Made by a program: the position numbers and the translations under genes. A DNA stretch of 18,205 bases from NCBI GenBank assembly GCA_009783065.1, contig WRHV01000018.1, positions 1 to 18,205 of the forward strand. The letters run 5' to 3'. Under the pieces are notes generated by a model. The model made no database searches. It saw only the letters and a program-made list of their open reading frames with translations, and was not told the origin of the DNA. This document shows positions 1-7,700 of the stretch, in pieces. This DNA is from Betaproteobacteria bacterium. Its GTDB lineage: Bacteria; Pseudomonadota; Gammaproteobacteria; Burkholderiales; Burkholderiaceae. The first letter of the stretch is position 1. Every line of letters begins with the position of its first letter.

Positions 1-2430
1 ACTGCCGGCGGCACCAACACCATTAGCAATGCAGACAGCGTAGAGCTCCATGCAACCCGTGCCGGCATGTCCGCAGCAGACGGCGGTCAAAACACGATCA
101 GCGACACCAGGCAAGTCACGATCACCGTTACAGGAGACTCGAACCAAAATAACGTTTACGGCATGTATGCCGTCTCAGGCGCCAACACCATCCAGGCGGG
201 CACGGGCTCAAGCGGTTTAGACGTCGAAATCAAAGCAACCAACACGGCTACAGGTGGTATTGCCTATGGCATGTACACGGAAAACAATGGCGCCAATACC
301 ATCACGGCGAAAAATGTAGATATCAATACGACAGCTGGCGCAGGATATGCCTACGGTATGCTTGTAGTTGGTGGTGGTTCAAATACCATCAACGGTACAG
401 CTGACGGTACAATCAATATTAGCGCAATCAGCAACATCGGTTCAAACGGATTGATTACCAGTACAGGCACCAACACCATCGACGCGGCTAGCAGTATTGT
501 AAATATATTTTCCCAAACGACCGGTACGACAGGATATACGTGGGGGAACGGCATCCGCGCTTACGGCATGGGGGGCAATACCATCACAGCCAAAGAAGTC
601 AATATTGTTATGGCTGGCGCTGTCAATTCAACTACCAATAGTGGTCATGATGGTCTCAGCAGTTACGAAGGTGCGATCAACACAATCGATGCAGGCAAAG
701 TGAGTATCGAAGTAACCACAGGCGGTAAAGCCAATGGTATCTACACCGATGGTGGACAAAATCTCATCGGTAATGCCAATACGGATAAAGTGAATATTGC
801 AGTCGAAAGCACTGGCAACGTGGTTTCCGGCTTGTATGCGGCCAGCCGAGGCAACAATACCATTACGGCGGGTGCAGGTGACATTACGATAGAAGCCACT
901 AGTGCGGCATCAGCTTACGGTATGCGTGCTGATGGAGCCTCTACGAACCAGCTTGCAGGACAGGTTGTTGACATTAAAGCGACGGCGGGTACGGGAACTG
1001 CATTTGGCATGAGTGCACAAGGAAGCGCTACCAACCAGATTTTTGCGGACTCCAAGGTATCGATAGAAGGTAATGGTAGCAATGCCTATGGCATGTATAC
1101 GGTTTCAGGCACCAACACCATCCAAGCCAATACGGGATCAAGCGGTATCGAAGTACGGGTCGCCGTGGAAGCTGGTCAAGGCCAAAAGGCCTACGCTATG
1201 TACGCTACGGGGCTAAATGCTGTTAACCAAATCATCGGTGCGGCCGGTGGAGGAGACACCATTACTCTGAAAGGCGACATCTTTGCGGAAAATGGTGGTC
1301 AAAACATCATCCGTACCTCCGGCATCAGCACAATTGACTTGAATGGAACTATTTCAGCAGGAGGGCTCACTCTCGAAACAGGTGTGAATGGCCACGACAT
1401 CTTGATCTTGAGAGCTGAAAATGCGCTTCAGTTCGCAGACCAATATAAAAACTGGCTGAATGAAATCCGCCAGGAAATCATCGATGGCCATATCAGCATC
1501 CTGAGCATAAATGTGGCTCTCTACGGAAACGAGTACGTGGGCGTTACCAGCATGCCGGCAGAGTTGGCGTGGCTAGACACCTACTTTGGTGGTCTCGTTA
1601 CGGTTTGCTGGACATCGGAACCCGCAGTAAGTAGTTTCGCATTTGAAGGGGCCGATTTTATGGGTTATGGCGAAGCCGAAGCCGGTATAGTCGGAATGAG
1701 CGCCGTCATGGAAAGCGACAACGGTTTGAATCAGGCAATTGCCACCGCAGAAAACATGGAGGGCCACCAGCCTGCCGTAAAACACGAAAGTGCACTGGGT
1801 GATAATCTCATCCCAGGCATAGCCGCTGTGGAAGAAGTTCAAACTTTGAGTGATAGTCACCACGATACACTTGCAGGAGAAACAGGACAAAATCACCCAA
1901 TTTTCCTGGGGGATGACCATGTATTTGAAAGTCTTACCTACATTAGCCTGGTAGATCATAATGAAACGATCAGTCTTGATGCCATCCATACAATCCAGGA
2001 AAACCTGGCAAGTGAAAATGGCCGCCAGTTATATAGTGGAACCGATAACGACATCATGGTAAGCGAAAATGGTGATATGCCGATCCAATACCAGCAAGGC
2101 GACCTGAGTCACACAGTCAGCGAGGGCATTATTCTCGACTTCAAACTGGGACAGGATGTAGTAGACATAAACGATCTACTGACAGCCTTGCCATCCGGAA
2201 GCGCCGTAACCAACCTCTTCGATGGTGGCTACTTCAATTTCGACCAAGTTATCCGAAGCGAAGACGATAGCACTACCATTAAGCTGAACATCGATACAGA
2301 TGGAAAAATCGGAGAAGCAGCGGCAATCCCATTAGCTGAGATTACCGTATCCGGATTAAACCTGGGTAACGATGCGAGCGACTATGTCATGGAAATTCTG
2401 AACCAAGTCCAAAGCGAAGTTAGATTCTAA
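1..2430 (+). CDS. Large repetitive secreted protein, probable type I secretion substrate, 5' partial
   Basis: The frame is open from base 1 to a TAA at 2428-2430, so the gene begins outside the window and the first ATG inside it (67) is not a reliable start. Codons 1 to about 450 hold some 12-13 repeats of 28-35 residues, with a core like YGMY..xGxNTIxA followed by a short V-x-I strand; this fits a parallel beta-helix, as in adhesins. A non-repetitive, acidic stretch follows. The last ~135 codons carry one degenerate calcium-type motif (SGTDNDIMV), then DFKLGQDVVDINDLL and further Asp/Gly-rich strands. That layout resembles the C-terminal target region of type I secretion substrates (VCA0849-like subclass). 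The inferred role is a surface or extracellular adhesin or matrix protein. No ABC exporter, membrane fusion protein or outer-membrane channel is in the window. Family membership is from motif memory, not a search; the ligand is unknown. An autotransporter is less likely, as no C-terminal beta-barrel is visible. Confidence 0.72.
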   Translation, partial: TAGGTNTISNADSVELHATRAGMSAADGGQNTISDTRQVTITVTGDSNQNNVYGMYAVSGANTIQAGTGSSGLDVEIKATNTATGGIAYGMYTENNGANTITAKNVDINTTAGAGYAYGMLVVGGGSNTINGTADGTINISAISNIGSNGLITSTGTNTIDAASSIVNIFSQTTGTTGYTWGNGIRAYGMGGNTITAKEVNIVMAGAVNSTTNSGHDGLSSYEGAINTIDAGKVSIEVTTGGKANGIYTDGGQNLIGNANTDKVNIAVESTGNVVSGLYAASRGNNTITAGAGDITIEATSAASAYGMRADGASTNQLAGQVVDIKATAGTGTAFGMSAQGSATNQIFADSKVSIEGNGSNAYGMYTVSGTNTIQANTGSSGIEVRVAVEAGQGQKAYAMYATGLNAVNQIIGAAGGGDTITLKGDIFAENGGQNIIRTSGISTIDLNGTISAGGLTLETGVNGHDILILRAENALQFADQYKNWLNEIRQEIIDGHISILSINVALYGNEYVGVTSMPAELAWLDTYFGGLVTVCWTSEPAVSSFAFEGADFMGYGEAEAGIVGMSAVMESDNGLNQAIATAENMEGHQPAVKHESALGDNLIPGIAAVEEVQTLSDSHHDTLAGETGQNHPIFLGDDHVFESLTYISLVDHNETISLDAIHTIQENLASENGRQLYSGTDNDIMVSENGDMPIQYQQGDLSHTVSEGIILDFKLGQDVVDINDLLTALPSGSAVTNLFDGGYFNFDQVIRSEDDSTTIKLNIDTDGKIGEAAAIPLAEITVSGLNLGNDASDYVMEILNQVQSEVRF

Positions 2431-2460
2431 GGAATTGAAAGTCGTTGGAAACATAGTCGA

Positions 2461-2512
2461 AAAAAAGCAGCTTAAACAGGGGTAAAGATAAAATCTTTAC
2501 CCCTGCTTTTTT
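2461..2512. terminator. Strong intrinsic terminator, probably bidirectional
   Basis: A perfect 13-bp stem (2477-2489 with 2493-2505) closes a 3-base AAA loop and runs into a T tract at 2507-2512. An A-rich segment at 2461-2470 is the exact reverse complement of 2503-2512, so the stem can be extended on the outside and the element also has a T-rich tail on the minus strand. It lies 30 bases after the stop of the repeat-protein gene and 40 bases beyond the stop of the convergent hydrolase gene, so it probably ends both transcripts. Confidence 0.88.
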
Positions 2513-2551
2513 ATCCGGTATGGTATGCCGTATCAAAAATTCAAGCCATGC

Positions 2552-3076
2552 TCATGGCGAGGCCCTGTCAGTTTTTTGTTTTTCCATTCTTTTCAGAAAA
2601 GATCGAAGATACTCCCCGACTTGATCCAAGCAGTGCTGGAGCCGGTGCTCGTCGTTGACCAGATGAAGCGTACATTGCTGTTCCTGACTAAAACGGATGA
2701 TGTTTTGAAAAGGAATCAGACTATCATGCCAGCCGTGAACGATTTCTATCGCATCTCCCGGACAACCGATTTGATGTGGCGGATAATCATCCATATAAAC
2801 GGCCGGCGCCAGCAGAAACAGTCCCCGAACCGAAATGGCTGCACTGGCAGTTAGAGCTACCCATCCTCCCATACTGGAACCGACAAGATAGGTAGCTGGG
2901 CGTTTTGCGCAAGATTGTGTGAGCATTTGCACTCTTTTTGCCGGATCAAAGGTGCTGGAGTAATCAATGCTGTCAACGTCATAACCCATTTCCCGAGCAA
3001 TTTCTGCAAGATAAGTGATCTTGCTTCCCCAAGGGCCGCTTTCTTTCCCATGTATAAAATGAATAAGTGGTTTCAT
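2552..3076 (-). CDS. Small alpha/beta-fold hydrolase
   Basis: This 174-residue protein has the layout of a compact serine hydrolase: a first strand ending in HGKESGPWGSK (residues 10-19) that can supply the oxyanion hole, the nucleophile elbow G66-S-S-M-G70 with Ser68, an Asp in HGWHDSLIP (D118), and His144 in NDEHRL near the end. No signal peptide is seen, so it is likely cytoplasmic. The size and motifs recall the small YqiA/YcfP-like esterase group, but the substrate cannot be told. The ATG at 3076 is chosen because the hydrolase fold begins directly after it; the frame stays open to 3235, but those 53 extra residues are Cys-rich and unlike the family. The Shine-Dalgarno match is weak (GGGA about 10 bases upstream). 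It stands alone, converging on the repeat-protein gene and diverging from the Ala/Lys peptide genes. Confidence 0.82.
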   Translation of the reverse strand: MKPLIHFIHGKESGPWGSKITYLAEIAREMGYDVDSIDYSSTFDPAKRVQMLTQSCAKRPATYLVGSSMGGWVALTASAAISVRGLFLLAPAVYMDDYPPHQIGCPGDAIEIVHGWHDSLIPFQNIIRFSQEQQCTLHLVNDEHRLQHCLDQVGEYLRSFLKRMEKQKTDRASP

Positions 3077-3424
3077 GTATCCATTCCCGTTATAACAAAA
3101 AGGTGAAACAACGCAGGAAAACAGGCAAAATTTTTTGCATGGTCTGCGATATTCCAGAGAGGAGATTATCCGAAATCCGGCTATTGGGGCCATATCTGAT
3201 CGCATAAATATTACCAGACATAACAGTATTACCAAATTAAAAATAGGTAAGCCATTGTTTTTATAAGAAAATTAATTTCCATCTGAAAGCGGTTTTAAAA
3301 AATGTATATATGGATATCAAAATTTTTGGTAAATGCGTCAACCAGACTGAAGTTTCAGTCGTTAAATGATCGATTCAATAGAATCTCACTTATCCTAAAA
3401 TTTGCTTATTAAAGGAAAAATCAA
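3077..3424. other. AT-rich divergent intergenic region
   Basis: These 348 bases separate the minus-strand hydrolase from the plus-strand Ala/Lys-rich peptide gene and should hold promoters for both. I see no convincing sigma-70 -35/-10 pair, no coding frame with family-like content and no RNA gene. The visible structure is a short inverted repeat at 3345-3360 and a good Shine-Dalgarno sequence (AAAGGA) just before 3425. Confidence 0.6.
3345..3360. promoter_or_regulatory. Inverted repeat, possible operator
   Basis: Two perfect 7-base arms, GACTGAA and TTCAGTC, are separated by 2 bases. The 2-base gap is too tight for an RNA hairpin loop but suits a dimeric DNA-binding protein. It sits 65 bases before the first peptide gene. 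A regulatory role is inference only; no matching promoter was recognised. Confidence 0.3.
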
Positions 3425-3634
3425 ATGAAAAAACTGATCGCTGTTCTGGTTGCCGGTTTGTTTGCAACTGCTGCTTTTGCCCAAGCTCCACAAAAAGCTC
3501 CTGCTCCTGCTCCGGCACCAAAGGCTGAAGCGAAAGCTGAAAAAGCAGACGCAAAAGCCGAAAAAGCAGATGCCAAAGCTGAAAAAAAAGCAGACGCAAA
3601 AGCTGAAAAAGCACCGGCCAAAGCTGCAAAATAA
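3425..3634 (+). CDS. Small exported Ala/Lys/Glu-rich protein, copy 1
   Basis: This 69-residue protein starts with a classic signal peptide: MKK, a hydrophobic core, then AFA before QAP, so cleavage is expected after about residue 19. The mature part is almost only Ala, Lys, Glu, Asp and Pro: a short Pro/Ala run, then a seven-residue repeat close to AEKADAK, ending APAKAAK. By count the mature chain has 13 Lys against 8 Glu/Asp, so it is basic and probably helical or disordered. AAAGGA lies 8 bases before the ATG. A paralogue follows 123 bases downstream. The composition recalls Asr-type acid-shock proteins and similar short Ala/Lys-rich periplasmic proteins of Burkholderiales, but there is no enzymatic domain and I assign no function. 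Antisense open frames here are by-products of the biased composition. Confidence 0.8.
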   Translation: MKKLIAVLVAGLFATAAFAQAPQKAPAPAPAPKAEAKAEKADAKAEKADAKAEKKADAKAEKAPAKAAK

Positions 3635-3636
3635 TT
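3599..3636 (+). repeat. 38-base exact repeat, copy 1 (3' end of first peptide gene)
   Basis: These bases cover the last codons, the stop and two bases beyond, and are identical to 3959-3996, exactly 360 bases downstream. Identity ends abruptly on the right. On the left it is broken by a single mismatch and then resumes for 11 bases. Confidence 0.9.
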
Positions 3637-3657
3637 ACAGTTTGGGATAAAAGTAAA

Positions 3658-3720
3658 AATCACTGTCAACCGAAGGAAACTACTATTCGTTAATAACAGT
3701 GATTCAGTTTTTTACTGAAT
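3658..3720 (+). promoter_or_regulatory. Two overlapping, mutually exclusive hairpins between the peptide genes
   Basis: Hairpin 1 pairs AATCACTGT (3658-3666) with ACAGTGATT (3696-3704) across a 29-base loop. Hairpin 2 pairs ATTCAGT (3702-3708) with ACTGAAT (3714-3720) across a T5 loop. They share bases 3702-3704, so both cannot form completely. There is no T tract after either, so neither is a standard intrinsic terminator. They may tune the expression or stability of the two-gene transcript; this is inference. Confidence 0.4.
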
Positions 3721-3757
3721 TAAAGCTACCCCAATCTCAATTTAAGGATGTTTAAAA

Positions 3758-3994
3758 ATGAAAAAATTAATTGCTGTTCTGATTTCTGGTTTGTTTGCTA
3801 CCGCTGCTTTCGCTCAGGCACCTGCTGAAAAAGCACCTGCTGAGAAAGCGCCTGCTGAAAAAGCAGCTCCTAAAAAAGCAAAAAAAGCGAAAAAAGCAGA
3901 AGCTAAAGCTGAAAAAGCAGAAGCCAAAGCTGAAAAAGCTGAAGCTAAAGCAGACGCCAAAGCTGAAAAAGCACCGGCCAAAGCTGCAAAATAA
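3758..3994 (+). CDS. Small exported Ala/Lys/Glu-rich protein, copy 2
   Basis: This 78-residue paralogue of the gene just upstream has a nearly identical signal peptide (MKKLIAVLISGLFATAAFA, cleavage expected before QAP). The mature chain begins with three APAEK-like units, has a Lys-rich stretch (KKAKKAKKAEAK) in place of the Pro/Ala run, then AEKAEAK-type heptads, and ends in the same KAEKAPAKAAK. AAGGA precedes the ATG by about 9 bases. A strong terminator follows at 4014-4042, so the two copies may form one transcript ending there. The function is unknown; a basic periplasmic protein, possibly stress related, is the most that can be inferred. Start regions have diverged (12 mismatches in the first 65 bases) while the 3' ends are identical. 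Confidence 0.8.
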   Translation: MKKLIAVLISGLFATAAFAQAPAEKAPAEKAPAEKAAPKKAKKAKKAEAKAEKAEAKAEKAEAKADAKAEKAPAKAAK

Positions 3995-3996
3995 TT
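3959..3996 (+). repeat. 38-base exact repeat, copy 2 (3' end of second peptide gene)
   Basis: Identical to 3599-3636. It covers the final codons and stop of the second peptide gene and points to recent gene conversion or duplication between the two copies. Confidence 0.9.
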
Positions 3997-4013
3997 TTTT
4001 ACAGCTTGTTTGC

Positions 4014-4042
4014 AAAAGGCAGGGAATATCCCTGCCTTTTTT
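4014..4042 (+). terminator. Intrinsic terminator after the peptide genes
   Basis: The stem GGCAGGGA (4018-4025) with TCCCTGCC (4029-4036) closes a 3-base loop and is followed by six T (4037-4042). An A4 tract before the stem can pair with the first T residues. It lies 20 bases past the second peptide stop codon. Confidence 0.9.
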
Positions 4043-4091
4043 CATAAGTGTTATATGATTTTCATATTATCTATGCCGATTTCTCATATGT

Positions 4092-4544
4092 ATGAATAAA
4101 ATATACTTTATTTTTACTTTTTTCCTTTTATCAATATCCTTTTTTTCTCCGGGCATGGCTGCTGAGCCTGTATCGGAATTTCCGGTGGTTAGCTTGAAAA
4201 TTGGGCAGACGACAATCAAGGTCGAACTTGCAAAAACGGAGGCTGAACGCACCAAAGGTTTGATGTTTAGAAAAAGCTTGAATAAGAATAGTGGCATGTT
4301 GTTTGATTTTGGGGTGCCCGCCAGGGTTTGCATGTGGATGAAAAATACGGTTATTCCATTATCTGTGGCGTTTATCGATCAGGATGGCGTGATTGTCAAT
4401 ATAGAAGACATGGAGCCATTGACCACTCATTCTCATTGCAGCAAGGAATGGGTTAGATATGCACTTGAAATGAATCAAGGTTGGTTTGCCAAAAAAAAGA
4501 TTACGTCCGGTAGCAAGGTCGAGGGTTTTCCCAAACCTGATTGA
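4092..4544 (+). CDS. Exported DUF192 family protein
   Basis: This 150-residue protein shows the conserved blocks of the DUF192 family in order: TKGLMFR (54-60), GMLFDF (68-73), CMWMKNT (80-86), IPLSVAFID (88-96), EDMEPL (105-110) and YALEMNQGWF (123-132). The N-terminus is a signal peptide (MNKI, a long Phe/Leu core, cleavage near GMAA|EP at 24-25), so it acts in the periplasm. The biochemical role of the family is not established. The domain is complete and of normal length. No Shine-Dalgarno sequence is visible before the ATG, and an out-of-frame ATG four bases earlier opens a three-codon frame overlapping the start. It lies after the terminator of the peptide genes, so it should have its own promoter, and it is followed by a weak terminator candidate. 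Confidence 0.88.
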   Translation: MNKIYFIFTFFLLSISFFSPGMAAEPVSEFPVVSLKIGQTTIKVELAKTEAERTKGLMFRKSLNKNSGMLFDFGVPARVCMWMKNTVIPLSVAFIDQDGVIVNIEDMEPLTTHSHCSKEWVRYALEMNQGWFAKKKITSGSKVEGFPKPD

Positions 4545-4627
4545 GCCTTTGATTGTGCGCAAGGAGCCGCCATTTCGGAAAAATAATAATAAATACATGG
4601 CTCTTTTTCCTGGTTGCTGACTATTTT

Positions 4628-4653
4628 GCAGCAGGTTTTCTTGCTGCGTTTTT
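4628..4653 (+). terminator. Weak candidate intrinsic terminator after the DUF192 gene
   Basis: A 6-bp stem, GCAGCA (4628-4633) with TGCTGC (4642-4647), has an 8-base loop and is followed by G and five T (4649-4653). The stem is short, so efficiency is doubtful. Its T tract is also one arm of the inverted repeat at 4649-4682. Confidence 0.45.
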
Positions 4654-4682
4654 GACTGAAATATCGTGGTGGGAGTCAAAAA
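4649..4682. promoter_or_regulatory. 9-bp inverted repeat upstream of the GGDEF/EAL gene
   Basis: TTTTTGACT (4649-4657) and AGTCAAAAA (4674-4682) are exact reverse complements across a 16-base spacer and end 28 bases before the GGDEF/EAL start codon. It could be an operator with sites about 2.4 helical turns apart, or a leader hairpin. TTGACT within the left arm resembles a -35 box, but no good -10 lies at the right distance. The function is inference. Confidence 0.35.
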
Positions 4683-4710
4683 TCATATTCTGACTTTTTG
4701 AGGTTTCATA

Positions 4711-7700
4711 ATGAAATCAGTTGCCAGATGGTTGGTCAATGTGACGAGAATGCAATTTCGTCCGGGACTGCGTTTGCTTCTGACGTTCCTTCCTCTTGCT
4801 TTGTTGATTTGCGCAGGCAGTTATTTTTATTATCAGATTGAACTTCGCCATACCCGCGAACAGCTCGCCAAAACTGAATATGCAACAGTCATGGCAGGTG
4901 TCATCTCGTTGGATCGGAGCCTGCAGTATGCCACCCGTGATTTGCTGGATTTGTATGAGCGGACTAATTTTCGTGAAATGCTGAATAACCCCAGTCCCGC
5001 AAATATTACCCATGTTGCGGTGGACTGGGTATCCTTTTCAAGAATTAAACGTACCTATCACAAAATCCGGTGGATAGATGAAACAGGCAATGAACGCCTT
5101 AGAGTGAACTATGGCACACCGGATCCGGAACGTGTTCTTGCGAAAGAACTGCAGGACAGAAAAGATCGTTATTTTTTTGCCGATACATTCAAGCTGGAAA
5201 AAGGGGAAGTGTATGTTTCTCCTTTTGATCTGAATATTGAACATGATGCCATTGAAGTGCCCTATGTCCCAACCATCCGGCTGGGTGTCCCGGTATTTGA
5301 CAATCTCGGGAAAAGGCGCGGCATTCTCATGATTAATCTTTTCGCCGCCGACATGCTCCAGCGCTTTGAGCAGGTCACAAGCCTGTTTAGCCATCAAATA
5401 TGGCTGATAAACCAGGATGGATACTGGTTGAAAGGATCATCGCCCGAAGACGAATTTGCCTTCATGTTCCAGCAGAATGAACGCAATATGTCTAGCCGCT
5501 ATCCTGACGCGTGGAAAACCATTTCCAGTGAGGATTCGGGGCAGTTCTTGACAACGGAGGGATTATGGAGTTTTCGTACATTGCGTCCTCTTGAGGCTTG
5601 GCAGAAATCCAGTACCGGAAGCAGCAAAATATTTTCGCCGAGTCTGGCAAAGGTTGATACCAGTGGCTACCAGTGGAAAATTGTATCTTTTTTGCCTATG
5701 GCTAAATATAACGCCGGCATGCCTTATTCCGTTCTAAAGCATATCGGCATTACGGTATTTTTTCTGCTGATTTCATTTATTCTTTCCTTGCTTTTGGTAC
5801 GAGTTCAGCATGCTCGTAATATGCTACTGAATCATTTGGAAGAAATGGTGCAGACCAGAACGGCAGACCTTCAAAAACTAAATATCAACTTGAGTCAGAA
5901 TGAAGCCCGTCTGAGAAGTCTCTTTGAAAATATTCCTGATCTGATATGGCTGAAAGATGCCAAAGGCGTCTATCTGGGATGCAATGCAGCTTATCAAAAC
6001 TATCTGGGATTGCAGGAAAGCGAAATTGTAGGAAAAACGGACTTCGAGTTGCCTCTCCAGGATGTTGCCAGCAAATCCCGCGAGACAGATGTACAAGTGT
6101 TTGCTAGCGGAATACCGCAAACATTGGAGATGTGGTTTACCTATCCGGTCACCGGAAGACGCGCCTTGTTTGAGGTGATTAAAGTGCTTGTCAAGACAGA
6201 AGAAGACGTAGTAGTCGGCATTCTCAGTATTGCGCGTGACATCACCGAACATAAGGAAGCGCAGAAAGGATTGGAACTTTCAGCCCTTGTAGTCAAAAAC
6301 AGCAGCGAATCGATACAAATTACAAATGCCAGTAATGAAATTGTGGCCGTTAACCCGGCATTTGAACAAATTACAGGTTACACACAGGAAGAAGTGCTGG
6401 GAAAAAATCCAAGCATTGTCAGTTCGGGGAGACAAGACAATGCGTTTTATAGTGCTATGTGGGAATCCATTAATAAAACCGGTTTCTGGCAGGGTGAGTT
6501 ATGGAACCGGCGTAAAAATGGCGAGCTTTATGCTGCATGGCTGACCATCAACGCTGTCTATAATGAAGACGGCACAGTTCGGAACTATATCGAACTTTGT
6601 ACCGATTTTACTAAAGAAAAAGAAGCGGAAGACCTCATCTGGCGCCAGGCAAATTTCGATTTTCTGACGGGATTGCTCAATCGCAGTATGTTCATGGATC
6701 GGTTGAGGCAGGAAATTGTGAAAGCACACCGTACTGACAGCAAGCTGGCGTTGCTCATTATCGGTCTGGATAATTTTAAGGATGTGAATGATGCTTATGG
6801 TCATGATGCTGGAGATAGCCTGCTGGTAGAAGCTGCTCGTCGTATTAGCGAAACAGTTAGAGATATTGATGTGGCCAGTCGGGAAGGTGGCGATGAGTTT
6901 GGCGTCATTTTGACAGAATTGGAGAATATCAACGATGTTGAGCTAACGGCCCGCCAGTTATTAAGGGCATTGTCCACGCCTTTTAAATTGGGCGATGATA
7001 TTGCCTACATTACAGCAAGTATCGGCATTACGATTTATCCCGATGACGGCAGGGACAATGAATCCCTGTTAAGGAATGCCGATCATGCAGTGCATGTGGC
7101 AAAAGAAAGAGGACGCAATCGTATCAGCTACTTCAAACAATCAATAGAAGAGGTTGCCCGCTGGCGTATGGCGCTGATCAATGATCTTCGTGGCGCGATG
7201 GAGACAGGGCAGTTTGAGGTGGTATACCAGCCAATTGTTGAATTATCTACCGGCATGATTCACAAGGCCGAGTCATTGATCCGCTGGCGCCATCCTGTGC
7301 GTGGCATCGTCAACCCTGCGCAGTTTATTCCGCTTGCTGAAGAAACCGGCATGATTTTTTCCATCAGCGAGTGGGCATTTAGTGAAGTCATCAAGCAAGC
7401 AGCCTCCTGGCGGGAACGCTATTATCCTGATTTCCAGATTAGCTTCAATATGTCTCCTGTTGAATTTCATGATGAAGACGAGAATTATGGAGGCTTGTTT
7501 GATCTCTTGCGTAAAAATACCTTTTCCGGGAAAAGCGTGGTTGTTGAAATTACAGAGGGGCTGCTTTTGATTTCCAATGAAAATGTGATTCGGAAGTTAT
7601 CACGTTTTCATGAAGAAGGAATAGAAGTCGCGTTGGATGATTTCGGTACGGGTTATTCGGCTCTATCCTATCTGAAAAAATTTGAAATCGATTATCTAAA

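Noticed and set aside
1..1400. Regularly spaced repeats considered as a CRISPR-like array
   Set aside because: The period is in codons, the units vary freely at DNA level and the frame stays open throughout, so these are protein repeats.
2020..2080. RTX calcium-binding nonapeptide array in the first gene
   Set aside because: Only one degenerate motif (SGTDNDIMV) is visible; there is no tandem GGxGxDxUx array.
3077..3235. In-frame N-terminal extension of the hydrolase to an upstream ATG at 3235
   Set aside because: The 53 extra residues are Cys-rich, show no domain or clean signal peptide, and the hydrolase fold begins right at the ATG at 3076.
3390..4045. Long Phe/Leu/Ser-rich open frames antisense to, or in other frames of, the peptide genes
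   Set aside because: They are by-products of the Lys/Ala/Glu-rich codons, with no ribosome sites or domain content.
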